From NCBI RefSeq assembly GCF_014649835.1, contig NZ_BMTU01000017.1, positions 1 through 64,000 of the forward strand: a stretch of DNA of 64,000 nt. Reading direction: 5' to 3'. The notes below the pieces were generated by a model, which made no database searches, was not told where the DNA came from, and saw only the letters and a list, made by a program, of their open reading frames with translations. The stretch comes from Streptomyces pilosus (GTDB taxonomy: Bacteria; Actinomycetota; Actinomycetes; Streptomycetales; Streptomycetaceae). The translations under genes and the position numbers were made by a program. Positions 7,669-14,828 of the stretch are shown piece after piece (the first letter of the stretch is position 1; each line of letters begins with the position of its first letter).

Positions 7669-9282
7669 TCACTGTCCGGTGCAGCAGGCGGCGCGCCCGG
7701 GTTCGGTAGGGGCGGGGGCTGCAAGGGGCAGTTCGAGTGCGTTGAGCGGGCTGGTGGTGGAGGGGTCCTCGTCTGTTTCGAAGCGGCATTCGCCCAGGTG
7801 CCGGACCGTCACCGGAGAGGGGGCCAGGAGCCGGCGAGGGGCGAGGCATCCCGTGCGCAGTCCTTCAATGACGCGCTGGATGCGGATGCCGAACTGGGCC
7901 GAGGACGGTGTGGCGGGCTGCTGGGCGCATTCGTTCATCCACTGCTCGGCGCGCAGGAGTTCGGGGCCGACCTGGTCGGAGGGGTCCTGGGTGATGAGTT
8001 TGTGGAAGCTGGTTTTGACCTTGTCCCACATGGTGGTGTCGGCGCCGGCGAGGCCGGGCACGAGTCGTTCGAAGAAGTGCATCTCATCGACGTTCTCGCG
8101 GTGCATCAGCCATCGGCTGGTGAGCGGGTAGTAGCTGGAGACGTTGGTTCCGTGCAGGCGCAGGCGCTGGGTGCGTTCGTACTCCCAGCGCTGTTGTTCC
8201 TGGGTGGCGAAGGTATCGAGAAGGGGTGCGCCTGCGGCGGCCAGTGCTTGGCCGTTGACCGGGGTGGCTCCGTGGATGAGGTCGTGCAGCCCGGTGACGG
8301 CCGCACGGGTGTGCTGCTTGGCTTCCTCGAGGGCGGGCAGGACGGGCTCTGGCTGGGGGGTCTTGTCCAGCCATGCGGCTACGGAGGCTCGTTCTCGGAC
8401 GGTCCGAAGGCTTTGCAGCGCTTTGCGCGGGTTGCGGGCGCCGAAGATTTCCAGCGTGATGGCTTGCAGGTGGGGTGCGTAGCGGATGATCTCGTCGAGC
8501 ATGTCGAAGCACACCGAGACGATGGGAGCGTCGCCGTGGCTGTCGTCGTACTGGTAGCCGTGGCTGTGCAGGTCGATGCCGCCGCCGGCTATGTGGATCT
8601 CGGTGATGTGCTCCCACGGCAGCCGGTGGAAGTCGCTGGTGGGTGAGGCTCCGCGGGCGATTTGGTAGCTGAGTACGTGGCCGATGTCGAGGCACATGCC
8701 TGCACCGGTCTCGGTGACGAGGGTGCGGAAGAAGTCGAAGGCGTGCATGCCGCCGGTGACCATGGGCATGGGGGGGAACTCGGCGTTGAAGGGCACGTGC
8801 AGGTGCTTGTGGATGTGGCGGATGTTGTCGATGGCGACGGTGAGCGTGGCCTCGGTGACGGGAAACGGCATGAAGTACGGGTAGACGTGGCGCTCGCTCA
8901 TCAGCCAGACACCCAGATCCTCGGTGACCCACGGAGCGTTGGATAGTTCGACCAGGTGTCGCAGGTCCGCCAGGTCGGCCGGGGTGACGGCGTGAGGGTA
9001 GACGGGGTTGAGGTCGGTACTGTGCACCAGCACCCGGTGGTCACCGACGAGGTCCGGAATGCGCAGGTGGCGAAAGCCTGCGGGAGTGCTGCGCCGCCGC
9101 TGGATCTCCCGGTAGTTGGCGGGCCCCTGATGGCGGACGGCGGGCGCGGTGACCTCGAAGAAGTCGACGGCGGTGGTGGCCTCGAGGTAGGTCTGGTGCA
9201 GGTCTGAGGGGTTGACACCCAGGCCTAGGCCGTAGCGCGGCAGCGAAGCGAAGTAGTCGGGGCCGAAGGGCATCGAAGTCAC
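7669..9282 (-). CDS. MNIO (DUF692) family enzyme with large C-terminal extension
   Basis: 537 residues. Residues 1-300 are a DUF692/MNIO TIM barrel: the start GLGLGVNP, WVTEDLG at 118-124, CLDIGH at 197-202, HIAGG at 230-234, the DDSHGDAP region at 246-253 and TLEIF at 276-280 are where family members carry His/Asp/Glu ligands of the multinuclear iron site. MNIO enzymes (MbnB, TglH) oxidatively modify cysteine or nearby residues of RiPP precursors, usually with a partner protein. Here about 235 further residues follow; they contain YYPLTSRWLM (384-393), a motif also found in the neighbouring MBL protein, and may replace the separate partner. Start: ATG after AAAGGTGA. It is the last gene of the leftward operon. 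The likely substrate is the 37-aa peptide at 11443. Confidence 0.85.
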   Translation of the reverse strand: MTSMPFGPDYFASLPRYGLGLGVNPSDLHQTYLEATTAVDFFEVTAPAVRHQGPANYREIQRRRSTPAGFRHLRIPDLVGDHRVLVHSTDLNPVYPHAVTPADLADLRHLVELSNAPWVTEDLGVWLMSERHVYPYFMPFPVTEATLTVAIDNIRHIHKHLHVPFNAEFPPMPMVTGGMHAFDFFRTLVTETGAGMCLDIGHVLSYQIARGASPTSDFHRLPWEHITEIHIAGGGIDLHSHGYQYDDSHGDAPIVSVCFDMLDEIIRYAPHLQAITLEIFGARNPRKALQSLRTVRERASVAAWLDKTPQPEPVLPALEEAKQHTRAAVTGLHDLIHGATPVNGQALAAAGAPLLDTFATQEQQRWEYERTQRLRLHGTNVSSYYPLTSRWLMHRENVDEMHFFERLVPGLAGADTTMWDKVKTSFHKLITQDPSDQVGPELLRAEQWMNECAQQPATPSSAQFGIRIQRVIEGLRTGCLAPRRLLAPSPVTVRHLGECRFETDEDPSTTSPLNALELPLAAPAPTEPGRAACCTGQ

Positions 9283-9312
9283 CTTTGCCGTTGGGAGGAG
9301 GTGGGCGGCGGT

Positions 9313-9468
9313 TCAGATTCGCAGGTCGGCCTGTTGTGTCAGTTGCTGGTGGGGGTCCCAGCAGGTGGTGGATCCGTGGGGCTGCTTGAGGGCTGCTTGC
9401 TTCGGCTGTCGGGGGCTGTGCTCGCGTGTCGGCAGGTGGACGCTTCGCTGGTGCATGAGGGTGGTCAA
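9313..9468 (-). CDS. Small peptide between MBL and MNIO genes
   Basis: A 51-residue reading frame starting with TTG at 9468 (AGGAG five bases upstream); the in-frame ATG at 9456 lacks a ribosome binding site. It fits tightly between the MBL stop (23 bases upstream) and the MNIO start (30 bases downstream), so it is probably translated as part of the operon. The peptide is basic and rich in Gln, His and Pro, with a single cysteine in a TTCWDPHQQ context near the end. It has no leader-like acidic segment. It could be a second precursor, a small partner of the MNIO enzyme, or an untranslated frame. Confidence 0.45.
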   Translation of the reverse strand: MTTLMHQRSVHLPTREHSPRQPKQAALKQPHGSTTCWDPHQQLTQQADLRI

Positions 9469-9491
9469 GAGTGCTCCTGGGTTGAAGGGGG

Positions 9492-11204
9492 TCAGGCGCG
9501 GTAGTCCGGGCGCCAGACCATGGCCTGGCTCGGGTACCAGTGGTGTTCGATGCAGTACGGCGCGAAGCGCATGAGGCGGACGTAGAACGTCTCGTAGTCA
9601 TGTGGGGACAGGCCCTGCTGGGTGCACAGGTCGGTGATGCTGAGACTGCCGTTGGCCTGGTCGATGGCACGACCGAGTAGAGCGTCGGCGTCTTTGAGGA
9701 CGAGGACGGCTGATTGCAGTCGGCCCTCGTGTCGCCTGAGGCTGTGCAGGGCGAGGGGCGCGGCCGTGGTGGTGCTGTCGGGGGCGGTTGCGGTGTCGAA
9801 GGGGCCGAAGGCCGGGTGGAAGCGGGGGTAGACGAATGGTGCCGAGCGGACGTCTGCGGCGGCCTGGCGGTTGATCCACTCTTGTGTGGTCGCGGGGTCG
9901 AAGCCGCGGGGAAGCGCCGCGCGCTTGGGTTCCTGGCGCTGCTGGAGCCAGCTGGAGTACTCCAGTCGGCAGCGCCACAGCGCGGTGGGCTCGGCGCGGA
10001 CCTGTGCGGCGAGCCAGGTGTAGAGGGCCTGGGCGTAGTCGGTCTCGGTCATGGTGTGGTCCAGCAGCCACAGGCTGTCCAGGACGATCTGGCCGGCGGC
10101 GTCGCCTCGGGACATCAGGTGTCGGCTGGTGGTGGGGAACCAGCGCAGGACGGGCGCGGTGATGCGGCTGTCCGGGAGGCTGCTGGTGGCGTTGAGCAGG
10201 ACTGTGTGCCAGGTAGGCAGGAGGTCCTCGATCCGGGCGCGGCACTCCAGCCAGGCGTCGCGCCAGGCGTCGTGGGGCATGGTCCGGACGAGACCGAAGT
10301 AGTGCCGGTCGCGGATGTGGATGTCGAGGAGGATCGACCAGAGCCGGCCGAGTGCTGTTTCGATGTCTGTCGCGCCGCTGTCGTCGGTGTCGCTTTGTGT
10401 GGTGATGGGGGTGTCTGTGGTGAGGGGGGCGTCGTCCAGGACGATGCTCTGCCCGTCGTCGAGAGCCAGGAGGTGGGTTTCCTCGGGCATGCCGGCGCGC
10501 AGGGTGCGGTCGCGGTAGAGGGCTTCGTTGTGGGGGAACCAGGGAGCGTCGAGGGCCGAGACGCCGCTTCGTTGGCCTTCGTTGATGCCGAGCGGGACCA
10601 TCGCTTGCGGCCTCAGGACGGCTGCGGCTTCCAGCCAGGTGCCCGGTGACATCTGGTTGCGGAGGTTTTGGTAGTTGAGGCTGCAGTTGAGCGGCAGCAG
10701 TGCCAGGCGTATCGGGCCTTCTTCTCGCAGTCGCCTGAAGGTTTCGAAGTCTTCGAGTGTGTCGGCGCCGTGCAGGATTCTGTTTTTTCCGTCGTCAATG
10801 AGGATCGATTGCTGCGCGATTCCCTCGATCGAATTCGGGGAGGCGATGGAGGTGATGCTCAGGCCGGCGAGCTGAACGTTTCCTCCGGCTTCTATTTCTA
10901 TGACGTTCCGGAACCCGTGCTCGGCGAGCTCTTTGACCATGGGGAATTCGCTGTCCCGGTCGGCCGCCGGGATAACGATGGGGGTTTCCTTGTCGAAGTG
11001 GAGGAAGGTCGGCGGGTGGAAGTGGTCGCAGTGCGAGTGGGTGATGACGACAGCGGAGATGTCGCTCAGCAGTTGGCTGGCGAGCCGGTTCCTGCCACGG
11101 GGGCTCCACAGGTTGCCGAAGTAGTCCAGGGCGGGGTCGACGGCCAGGCGCCCTTCGTCGGTTTCGAAGACGAAGCAGGTGTGCTGAACCCGTGTGATCT
11201 GCAT
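9492..11204 (-). CDS. Metallo-beta-lactamase-fold protein with RiPP-locus C-terminal domain
   Basis: 570 residues. Residues 1-255 are an MBL-fold domain with THSHCDHFH at 55-63 (HxHxDH metal motif), GAD at 146-148 and NCSLN at 173-177. The remaining 300 residues are not a known hydrolase domain; at 355-364 they contain WFPTTSRHLM, matching YYPLTSRWLM in the C-terminal part of the MNIO protein next door. MBL-fold proteins in RiPP loci may hydrolyse thioesters or lactones, process leaders or act on modified side chains; which applies here is unknown. It is the first gene of the leftward operon and divergent from the precursor gene, 238 bases away. The start has only a weak ribosome binding site. 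Confidence 0.75.
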   Translation of the reverse strand: MQITRVQHTCFVFETDEGRLAVDPALDYFGNLWSPRGRNRLASQLLSDISAVVITHSHCDHFHPPTFLHFDKETPIVIPAADRDSEFPMVKELAEHGFRNVIEIEAGGNVQLAGLSITSIASPNSIEGIAQQSILIDDGKNRILHGADTLEDFETFRRLREEGPIRLALLPLNCSLNYQNLRNQMSPGTWLEAAAVLRPQAMVPLGINEGQRSGVSALDAPWFPHNEALYRDRTLRAGMPEETHLLALDDGQSIVLDDAPLTTDTPITTQSDTDDSGATDIETALGRLWSILLDIHIRDRHYFGLVRTMPHDAWRDAWLECRARIEDLLPTWHTVLLNATSSLPDSRITAPVLRWFPTTSRHLMSRGDAAGQIVLDSLWLLDHTMTETDYAQALYTWLAAQVRAEPTALWRCRLEYSSWLQQRQEPKRAALPRGFDPATTQEWINRQAAADVRSAPFVYPRFHPAFGPFDTATAPDSTTTAAPLALHSLRRHEGRLQSAVLVLKDADALLGRAIDQANGSLSITDLCTQQGLSPHDYETFYVRLMRFAPYCIEHHWYPSQAMVWRPDYRA

Positions 11205-11442
11205 GAGGACCCCGAACGTGTGAAAGGTAGGCGATGCCCGTCAAGGCGTTCCGCGGCCGGAATGCCACCCATGCTCGCGCCTTTTCTTCTCTGGTTGCAG
11301 TCCCCTAAACCGGGGACAGGGAACGGCCTTGGCGGGCATTGACGTGAGACGCGGAAAGATGATCGAGTGTGGCTCGCCGGTCGCCGACCGGTGAAGGAAA
11401 TCAATCGCCTTTCCGGCGATCGTCCGAGCGAGGAGCATTCTC
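11205..11442. promoter_or_regulatory. Divergent promoter region of the RiPP locus
   Basis: This 238-base gap separates the leftward MBL-MNIO operon from the rightward precursor gene. A TTGACG hexamer at 11339 could be a -35 box for the precursor transcript, but no good -10 box is obvious. No ARE-like palindrome is present, so this locus is not part of the gamma-butyrolactone regulon seen further right. Confidence 0.4.
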
Positions 11443-11556
11443 ATGGAGCAGACGCCCAACGGTGCCGAAGTGAACAACTCCGAGATCGTCATCGAGGAGA
11501 TCGAGCACTTCGACACTGACGAGGTCATGGCGCCGGCGAATTCCCGCTGCCAGTAA
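11443..11556 (+). CDS. Candidate RiPP precursor peptide (37 aa)
   Basis: Thirty-seven residues starting at ATG 11443 with GAGGAG seven bases upstream. An acidic, hydrophobic-patterned leader (SEIVIEEIEHFDTDEVM at 13-29) is followed by a short C-terminal part, APANSRCQ, carrying the only cysteine at position 36. The leader pattern is typical of peptides bound by RRE/PqqD-like domains. The peptide lies at the divergent point of the modification operons, directly before the SagB-YcaO gene, separated by a strong hairpin that would give it more transcript than the enzymes. The Cys (and possibly Ser or Asn) near the C-terminus is the expected site for azoline/azole formation or MNIO oxidation. The final structure cannot be read from the sequence. 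Confidence 0.7.
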   Translation: MEQTPNGAEVNNSEIVIEEIEHFDTDEVMAPANSRCQ

Positions 11557-11570
11557 TCACAGCACGAGCA

Positions 11571-11615
11571 GAGGGCCCGCTGCGACGCCTGAACGGGCTT
11601 CGTAGCGGGCCCCTC
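11571..11615 (+). terminator. Attenuator hairpin between precursor and enzyme genes
   Basis: A long, slightly imperfect stem (GAGGGCCCGCTGCGACGCC paired with GGGCTTCGTAGCGGGCCCCTC) followed by GGTCTTTCT. It sits 14 bases after the precursor stop codon. Such leaky terminators commonly raise precursor mRNA above that of the downstream enzymes. Confidence 0.65.
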
Positions 11616-11648
11616 GGTCTTTCTGTACACACCACCCAGGGATGACAT

Positions 11649-13511
11649 GTGAAGCAGTTCGCATCGGTCGGATACGCGCCGGGCGTTTCCGTGACCGCCG
11701 ACGGGGAGGACCTGACCTTTGAGGCCGCGCATCTGCGGATGCGTGCACGCGTTGCGGATCAGCAGGCCCGCCGCTGTCTTCTGGCGATGGCGAGGGAGCC
11801 TGTTGCGGCAGACTCCGTGTCCGCCGCCACCATGGCGTTCCTCCGGCAGCACCGCCTCGTCACGGACACCACCGCTCATCCAGCGCATCTGCAGAGCCTT
11901 CGTGTGCATGCGGAGGCGTCGATGCCCCTCAACCGCGGTCTGCCCTACTCGCCCGAGGACTTGGCCGGCTATGAGGCGCGGGCCCATACCGCGCGGTTCG
12001 TTCCCGGTACGGCGTCGGGAACGGTCGATCTGCCGCCGGCGCTGCGGCGGCGTCCGAGCTTCGCACCGTTCGATGGCCCCCAGGCCGCGTGCCTAGCCGT
12101 CTCGACCGTGATGTCGGTCCTGCGTACGCTGCACGATCCCGACATGCGGTTGTACCCGTCTGCCGGCGCGCTGTATCCGGTGCGGCTGATCGCGGAGCAG
12201 ATGCAGCAGCACGCGTCCGTGCAGACGCAGTACGACGCTTTCTCGGCGACCTTCCGGCAGCGGAAGCAGGTTCGGGCTGCGGGTGAGCAGGAGTTGCTCA
12301 GGCTCGACCCCACGCTGGCGGCAGTTCCCACCCGCTTCTGGCTCGTGGCCGACCTGCGTGACGTCACCGCGAAGTACGGCTCACGCGGCTACCGCTACGC
12401 GCTCGTCGAGGGCGGCCATGCCGCCCAGACCCTCATCCAGGTATTGCAGCAGGCCGGCGCCGAGACACGTCCCTTCGGCGGGTTCGATGATGCGGCCGTT
12501 GCCCGGCATCTGCAGTTGCCCGACGGGTGGGTGCCCGTGTGCGCCGTCGGCGCCGTGCCGCGCCCGGGCGGTGAATCCTTCGTCGAGGCGGAGGAGCTTC
12601 GTTCCATCCTGGTCAACGGGCAGAGCCTGTATTACGCGACCGCCTTCGGAGCGAAGGTCAAGGGCAATCAGCGCGAGTGCGGCTTCGGCGTCGACGTCAC
12701 CGCCGAAGGAGCCCGGGTTCGTGCACGCGGTGAGCTGGCCGAACGCCTGACGCTGGTGCGCTCCCGTGACGTGCTGGGCAACAGCAACGGCATGGCCGCC
12801 CACACGCGTTTCAGCGCGGCCGCGGACGCCGCACTGCTGGAGTTGTATGAGCGTCACTGCTACCTGCGAACGTGGTTTTCGGCCATCCCCGCGACCCGGT
12901 TGAGCGTGCCGGACACACCGCTGGCCGCCATCGTGGGCAGTCTGTGCCGCTCAGCCGGAGTGCAGCTCACGCTGATCGACATGGCTGATCCAGCGCATCA
13001 TGTGCCTGCCGTGATGGCCGTCGTCCACAGTCTCCGGCACGGAGGCATCATCACCGCCTCCGGTGCCGGTACGAGCGAGGCGACCGCAGCTGAGCGTGCC
13101 CTCAGAGAGATCGCCAAGGCACTGTTCTATCGCCGTGTCCTGCGCAAGACGGAGGCGTTCACCAGCAGTAATCCGGTCACCGCGGCCATTACCGCGCCCT
13201 GGGAGCACGAGGCCTACTTCGCGCACGAGCAGGTGCCGCCGGAGCTGACCGGCTTCCTGACGGCCGGAGCCGGTCAGCGCGCTGTGGCATCGGGGTCGAT
13301 GTCGCTCGAGCGTCTGCGCACGGTGGCTGCGGTGGCGGACCTGTCCCGCCACGGCCCGGACGAAGCCGTCTGGAAGATCGCGCGAGCCACTTCCGAGGAA
13401 CTGCTCACCGTGGACTTCGGCAGCCCCTCCCCCGCCTTCCGCGAACGAATCAGGACAGTCCTCGGCGACGGCGTCGATATCGACGCGCGCTGGCCCCATC
13501 CCCTCGGATAG
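11649..13511 (+). CDS. SagB-type dehydrogenase / YcaO fusion protein
   Basis: 620 residues from GTG 11649. Residues 5-75 look like a small winged-helix, RRE/PqqD-like module (YAPGVSVTADGEDL, AFLRQHRLV). Residues 130-320 are a SagB-type FMN nitroreductase: YPSAGALYPVRLI at 169-181 and YRYALVEGGHAAQTLIQVLQQ at 249-268. Residues 345-615 are a YcaO domain: GNSNGMAAHTRF with AALLELYERH at 394-403 matches the STGxAxG...LExxER ATP-binding block, and AAERALREIAKAL around 490-505 the second one. YcaO enzymes make azolines, thioamides or amidines with ATP; SagB oxidises azolines to azoles. A single chain carrying both, and no separate E1/ThiF-like partner in the locus, is uncommon. It forms a rightward operon with the exporter. 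Confidence 0.8.
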   Translation: MKQFASVGYAPGVSVTADGEDLTFEAAHLRMRARVADQQARRCLLAMAREPVAADSVSAATMAFLRQHRLVTDTTAHPAHLQSLRVHAEASMPLNRGLPYSPEDLAGYEARAHTARFVPGTASGTVDLPPALRRRPSFAPFDGPQAACLAVSTVMSVLRTLHDPDMRLYPSAGALYPVRLIAEQMQQHASVQTQYDAFSATFRQRKQVRAAGEQELLRLDPTLAAVPTRFWLVADLRDVTAKYGSRGYRYALVEGGHAAQTLIQVLQQAGAETRPFGGFDDAAVARHLQLPDGWVPVCAVGAVPRPGGESFVEAEELRSILVNGQSLYYATAFGAKVKGNQRECGFGVDVTAEGARVRARGELAERLTLVRSRDVLGNSNGMAAHTRFSAAADAALLELYERHCYLRTWFSAIPATRLSVPDTPLAAIVGSLCRSAGVQLTLIDMADPAHHVPAVMAVVHSLRHGGIITASGAGTSEATAAERALREIAKALFYRRVLRKTEAFTSSNPVTAAITAPWEHEAYFAHEQVPPELTGFLTAGAGQRAVASGSMSLERLRTVAAVADLSRHGPDEAVWKIARATSEELLTVDFGSPSPAFRERIRTVLGDGVDIDARWPHPLG

Positions 13512-13551
13512 CGTCGCCCCTCGCAGCTTGCACAGCATTGGACACCTTCGG

Positions 13552-14814
13552 ATGACACAAGCCAGTGTGCGGACTTTGCTCCGTGACCGCCGCTACCAGA
13601 TGTTCTGGCTCGGCCAGGCCACCAGCACTCTCGGCAACCAGCTCACCATCGTCGTACTGCCGGCGCTCGTCGTGCCCAGCAGGGGCGCCGGCATGTTCGG
13701 TCTGCTCCTCGCCGTCGAATCCGCGGTCATGGGCGTACTGCTCCTCCTGGGAGGAGTCGTCGCCGACCGCTATTCCCGCAGTCTTGTGATGGCGGCAGCC
13801 GACATCTTCCGCATCATCGGCGTCGGCGGCTTCCTGCTCTTCGCCTCCGACGGTCCCGTGGGCCCGCTGCTCGTCGCCGCTGCCCTCACCGGCGCCGGTG
13901 CAGCACTGTACGAGCCGGCCCACCGGGCGGCACTGGCCCAGGTGGTCAGCGAGGACTTGCGGCAGCGCGCCAACGCCATCGACGCCGCCACCAAGCGGGT
14001 GGGCGGGCTGGTCGGGGCACTGCTGGCCGGTGTGTTGCTCTCGGGCATCGCACCGCCGCGGACGCTCGTGGTCGACCTGGTCACCTTCGTCATCAGTCTG
14101 GTGACGCTGGTGTGGCTGAGGCTGCCTCGTATCCGGGTGGGAGACGAACAGCAGGAACAAGGACTACGTGCCGTCTTCGCCGAAGCCAAGACCGGGCTGG
14201 TGGAGGTGCGTCGCCGCCCGTGGGTGGCAGCGCTGATGCTGCAAGGCACCGCTCAGGTCTTCTTCCTGTTCGGTCCGAACTATGTGCTGGTACCGATGGT
14301 CAGTCAGGAGCGTTACGGCATTGAGGCGTTCGGCTGGGTCAGTGCCGCCACGTTCGTCGGTTCGGTGCTCGGGTCCGTCGTCGGGGCCAGGGTCACCTCC
14401 AAGCGCCCGGGTCTGTGGGCCATGAACGCGCTGGCTCCGTGTCTGCTGACGCCCGTGTGCCTGATGGTCGATGTTCCGCTGTGGGGCTTTTGTGCGGCGG
14501 TGGGGGTCGGTTCGGTCGGCGTCGGCTGCTTCATGGTCCTGTGGTACAGCTCGCTGCAGAATGAGTTCCCCGACGAGATCCAGGGCCGCGTCTTTGCTCT
14601 GGAGGCTCTGGCGAGCTTCGGCCTGCAGCCCGTCGCGCTGGCCGCCGCTCCTCTGTTGGTCGCGGTCATGGGAATCACGCCGTTCGCCGTACTCTCAGTG
14701 ATCATTTTGCTGACGTCCACTTATGCCGTGCTGATCGTGCCCGGTACCGTCCAGCTGGCATCGCCTGCGGCGGTCAAGGACCAACTCGACCACACGCCGG
14801 CGACCGCGTCGTAA
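13552..14814 (+). CDS. MFS exporter (MFS_3-like)
   Basis: About 420 residues with 12 predicted membrane segments. The start LRDRRYQMFWLGQATSTLGNQL, the loop VADRYSRSL and VAAALTGAGAALYEPAHRAAL are typical of the MFS_3 group (PF05977), which includes siderophore and macrolide exporters. I chose ATG 13552 over the upstream in-frame TTG at 13528 because the protein then starts at the usual place. It follows the SagB-YcaO gene by 40 bases and precedes the ABC-F gene by 14, so it is probably the exporter of the RiPP product. Confidence 0.8.
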   Translation: MTQASVRTLLRDRRYQMFWLGQATSTLGNQLTIVVLPALVVPSRGAGMFGLLLAVESAVMGVLLLLGGVVADRYSRSLVMAAADIFRIIGVGGFLLFASDGPVGPLLVAAALTGAGAALYEPAHRAALAQVVSEDLRQRANAIDAATKRVGGLVGALLAGVLLSGIAPPRTLVVDLVTFVISLVTLVWLRLPRIRVGDEQQEQGLRAVFAEAKTGLVEVRRRPWVAALMLQGTAQVFFLFGPNYVLVPMVSQERYGIEAFGWVSAATFVGSVLGSVVGARVTSKRPGLWAMNALAPCLLTPVCLMVDVPLWGFCAAVGVGSVGVGCFMVLWYSSLQNEFPDEIQGRVFALEALASFGLQPVALAAAPLLVAVMGITPFAVLSVIILLTSTYAVLIVPGTVQLASPAAVKDQLDHTPATAS

Positions 14815-14828
14815 GGAGCACTCACACC

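Noticed and set aside
6737..8131. 464-aa plus-strand reading frame
   Set aside because: It runs antisense through the MNIO gene end, the CRISPR repeats and the direct repeat, with no ribosome binding site or family resemblance.
7760..9180. Plus-strand frames opposite the MNIO gene as an alternative gene
   Set aside because: Only the minus strand shows the MNIO motifs in order.
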